This document shows, in pieces, positions 62,792 through 64,000 of a DNA stretch of 64,000 bases (within the stretch, counting starts at the first letter, position 1; each line of letters starts with the position of its first letter). Where the stretch lies: NCBI RefSeq assembly GCF_000708755.2, contig NZ_JGVU02000002.1:496001-560000 (forward strand), given 5' to 3'. Position numbers and translations under genes: made by a program. The stretch comes from Metabacillus indicus LMG 22858 (GTDB taxonomy: Bacteria > Bacillota > Bacilli > Bacillales > Bacillaceae). The notes beneath the pieces are model-generated. The model ran no database searches. It saw nothing but the letters and a program-made list of their open reading frames with translations, and had not been told where the DNA came from.

Positions 62792-63949
62792 TTACACCCG
62801 GATATGGTTAGCCCTCTGCGGGATGCTTACCCACTTTTTATCTATGGCAGATTGTTCGATTGCATCAAGAATGAGCTGATTTTGCAGGCCGTCAAAGAAA
62901 TCAGGCTTTTGAGATTTCTTTTTTGAAATCGCTTCCATTAATTCGGATATTAAATTGACGAACGTATGCTCATAGCCAATAATATGACCTGCCGGCCAGT
63001 AAGCATCAGCAAACGGATGCACTTCCTCTGTGCAATTGATGACCCTGAAGCCCTGCAGACCTTCGTCATCTTCCGATAAATAAACATGAAGATTGTTCAT
63101 ATTTTCAAGGTCCCACTTAATCGATCCATACTCGCCATTAATTTCAAAACAATTGCGGTTTCTGCTGCCGGCTGCAAACCGAGTTGCTTCAAAAACCCCC
63201 ATTGCCCCGTTTTCAAATCTTGCAATAAACGAGGCAGCATCGTCTACATCCACTACGCCCGTTTTTCCAGGCTCATTTTCAATAGGCCTTTCTTTTATAA
63301 AGGTTTCCATAGCCCCGACGACTTCTGTCATTTCTCCTACTAAAAACCTTGTAAGGTCAATGATGTGCGCTCCAATATCACCGAGGGCTCCAGACCCTGT
63401 TATTTCTTTTTTAAGCCTCCATGCAATCGGAAAGTCAGGATCCATGAGCCAGTCCTGCAAATAAGTAGCCCTGACATGATAGATCTTTCCGAGCCTGCCC
63501 TCTTCAATCAGCTTTTTGGCATATTGAACGGCAGGAGCAAAGCGGTAATTATGGGAAATCATATGAACAACACCGTTTTTTTCAGCGGCTGCAAGCATTC
63601 TCTCAGCTTCCTCCGCATTTAGAGGAAGAGGCTTCTCGCAAATGACATGTTTTCCAGCCTCTGCCGCAGCCATCGCAATTTCAGCGTGTGAGTGGTTTGG
63701 AGTTACTATATCAATTAAATCAATGTCATCACGCTTAATCAATTCTCTCCAGTCCGTTTCATAGCTCTCAAATCCAAGTTCTTTAGCGGCTTTCCTTACA
63801 CCCTCTTCATTTCTTCCTGCGATTGCCTTCAGAACAGGTCTTGCTCTGTCAGGAAAGAAAAACGGCACATTTCGATATCCAAGACTGTGAGCCTTCCCCA
63901 TAAACTTATACCCAACTAAACCTACTCTGATTTCCTTCAATACAATCAC
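62792..63949 (-). CDS. Gfo/Idh/MocA-family sugar dehydrogenase (levoglucosan dehydrogenase-like)
   Basis: 385 residues; start taken at GTG 63949, though TTG three codons later is possible. N-terminal VGLVGYKFMGKAHSLGY, family motif CEKPLPLNAEEAERML, then YLQDWLMDPDFPIAWRLKK and GSGALGDIGAHIIDLTRFLVGE with the conserved Asp-His. From memory these segments run closely parallel to levoglucosan dehydrogenase (KAHSLAY, YLQDW, SGALGDIATHVIDMARYLVGEF). That enzyme oxidises C3 of the anhydrosugar with NAD. Related enzymes act on other glycosides, so the substrate is inferred. The gene probably starts or continues an operon beyond the right edge. Confidence 0.88.
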   Translation of the reverse strand: MIVLKEIRVGLVGYKFMGKAHSLGYRNVPFFFPDRARPVLKAIAGRNEEGVRKAAKELGFESYETDWRELIKRDDIDLIDIVTPNHSHAEIAMAAAEAGKHVICEKPLPLNAEEAERMLAAAEKNGVVHMISHNYRFAPAVQYAKKLIEEGRLGKIYHVRATYLQDWLMDPDFPIAWRLKKEITGSGALGDIGAHIIDLTRFLVGEMTEVVGAMETFIKERPIENEPGKTGVVDVDDAASFIARFENGAMGVFEATRFAAGSRNRNCFEINGEYGSIKWDLENMNNLHVYLSEDDEGLQGFRVINCTEEVHPFADAYWPAGHIIGYEHTFVNLISELMEAISKKKSQKPDFFDGLQNQLILDAIEQSAIDKKWVSIPQRANHIRV

Positions 63950-63960
63950 CAGCCTTCACT

Positions 63961-63973
63961 TATAGTTGATATA
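63961..63973. promoter_or_regulatory. Shared motif TATAGTTRATATA, copy 2
   Basis: TATAGTTGATATA 12 bp before the start of the 62792-63949 dehydrogenase; pairs with copy 1 at 61481. Confidence 0.4.
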
Positions 63974-64000
63974 AAAAAACTGTCATTATATTGACTAATT

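Overview
The window looks like chromosomal DNA of a spore-forming Bacillaceae (Bacillus/Metabacillus type). Clues are strong AGGAGG ribosome sites, GTG/TTG starts, the rtp replication terminator gene, LutABC, the pxp/ycs oxoprolinase operon, cre-like catabolite sites and spore-coat-like collagen proteins. No rRNA, tRNA, transposase, phage or CRISPR element was seen. Most genes lie on the minus strand. That fits a leftward-moving fork ending near 4.6 kb, where rtp and Ter-like sites are found.

Layout. 1-3.3 kb: heme-sensing HssRS and heme-efflux HrtBA (minus), with an HssR-type direct repeat upstream of hrtB. 3.4-5 kb: an unknown protein, rtp, a cluster of candidate Ter sites and a 48-codon gene. 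5.1-13 kb: formate dehydrogenase with its DUF1641 partner and a molybdenum cofactor operon (fdhD-moaA-moeA-mobB-moaE-moaD), followed by speD. 14-15.3 kb (plus): a phospholipase-A2-like small protein, an Ala/Gly-rich protein and a small acidic lipoprotein. 15.36-15.52 kb: a 52-bp-period array of inverted heptamers. 15.5-17.8 kb: a MutS2-like ATPase without Smr domain, behind a long, structured, terminator-containing leader. 17.9-21.6 kb (plus): 5-oxoprolinase pxpBCA and an NRAMP-type transporter.

21.7-40.4 kb is a probable spore-surface glycoprotein island. It holds a TPR glycosyltransferase, three collagen-like proteins (two frameshifted inside the collagen repeats), a collagen-less paralogue, four related GT4 glycosyltransferases and a DUF4855-like protein. 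A set resembling WbpA/WbpB/WbpE/WbpD (nucleotide-sugar 6-dehydrogenase, Gfo/Idh oxidoreductase, DegT aminotransferase, left-handed beta-helix acetyltransferase) could make a di-acetamido uronic acid donor.

40.5-54.3 kb: lactate and glycolate use, with lutABC, the permease lutP, an IclR regulator, a fumarylacetoacetase-family enzyme, malate synthase G, the glycolate oxidase trio glcDFE and a GntR regulator. The same 17-bp IclR-like palindrome precedes both lutP and glcB. 54.4-55.5 kb: a zinc-type alcohol dehydrogenase-like gene. 55.55-56.2 kb: a second array of about 12 units with exactly 52-bp period but unrelated sequence. 56.2-64 kb: a carbohydrate uptake and catabolism cluster (two Gfo/Idh/MocA dehydrogenases, a TIM-barrel isomerase, an ABC importer without ATPase, and an AraR-like regulator with a perfect palindromic operator). 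It resembles clusters that degrade sugars through 3-keto intermediates such as levoglucosan.
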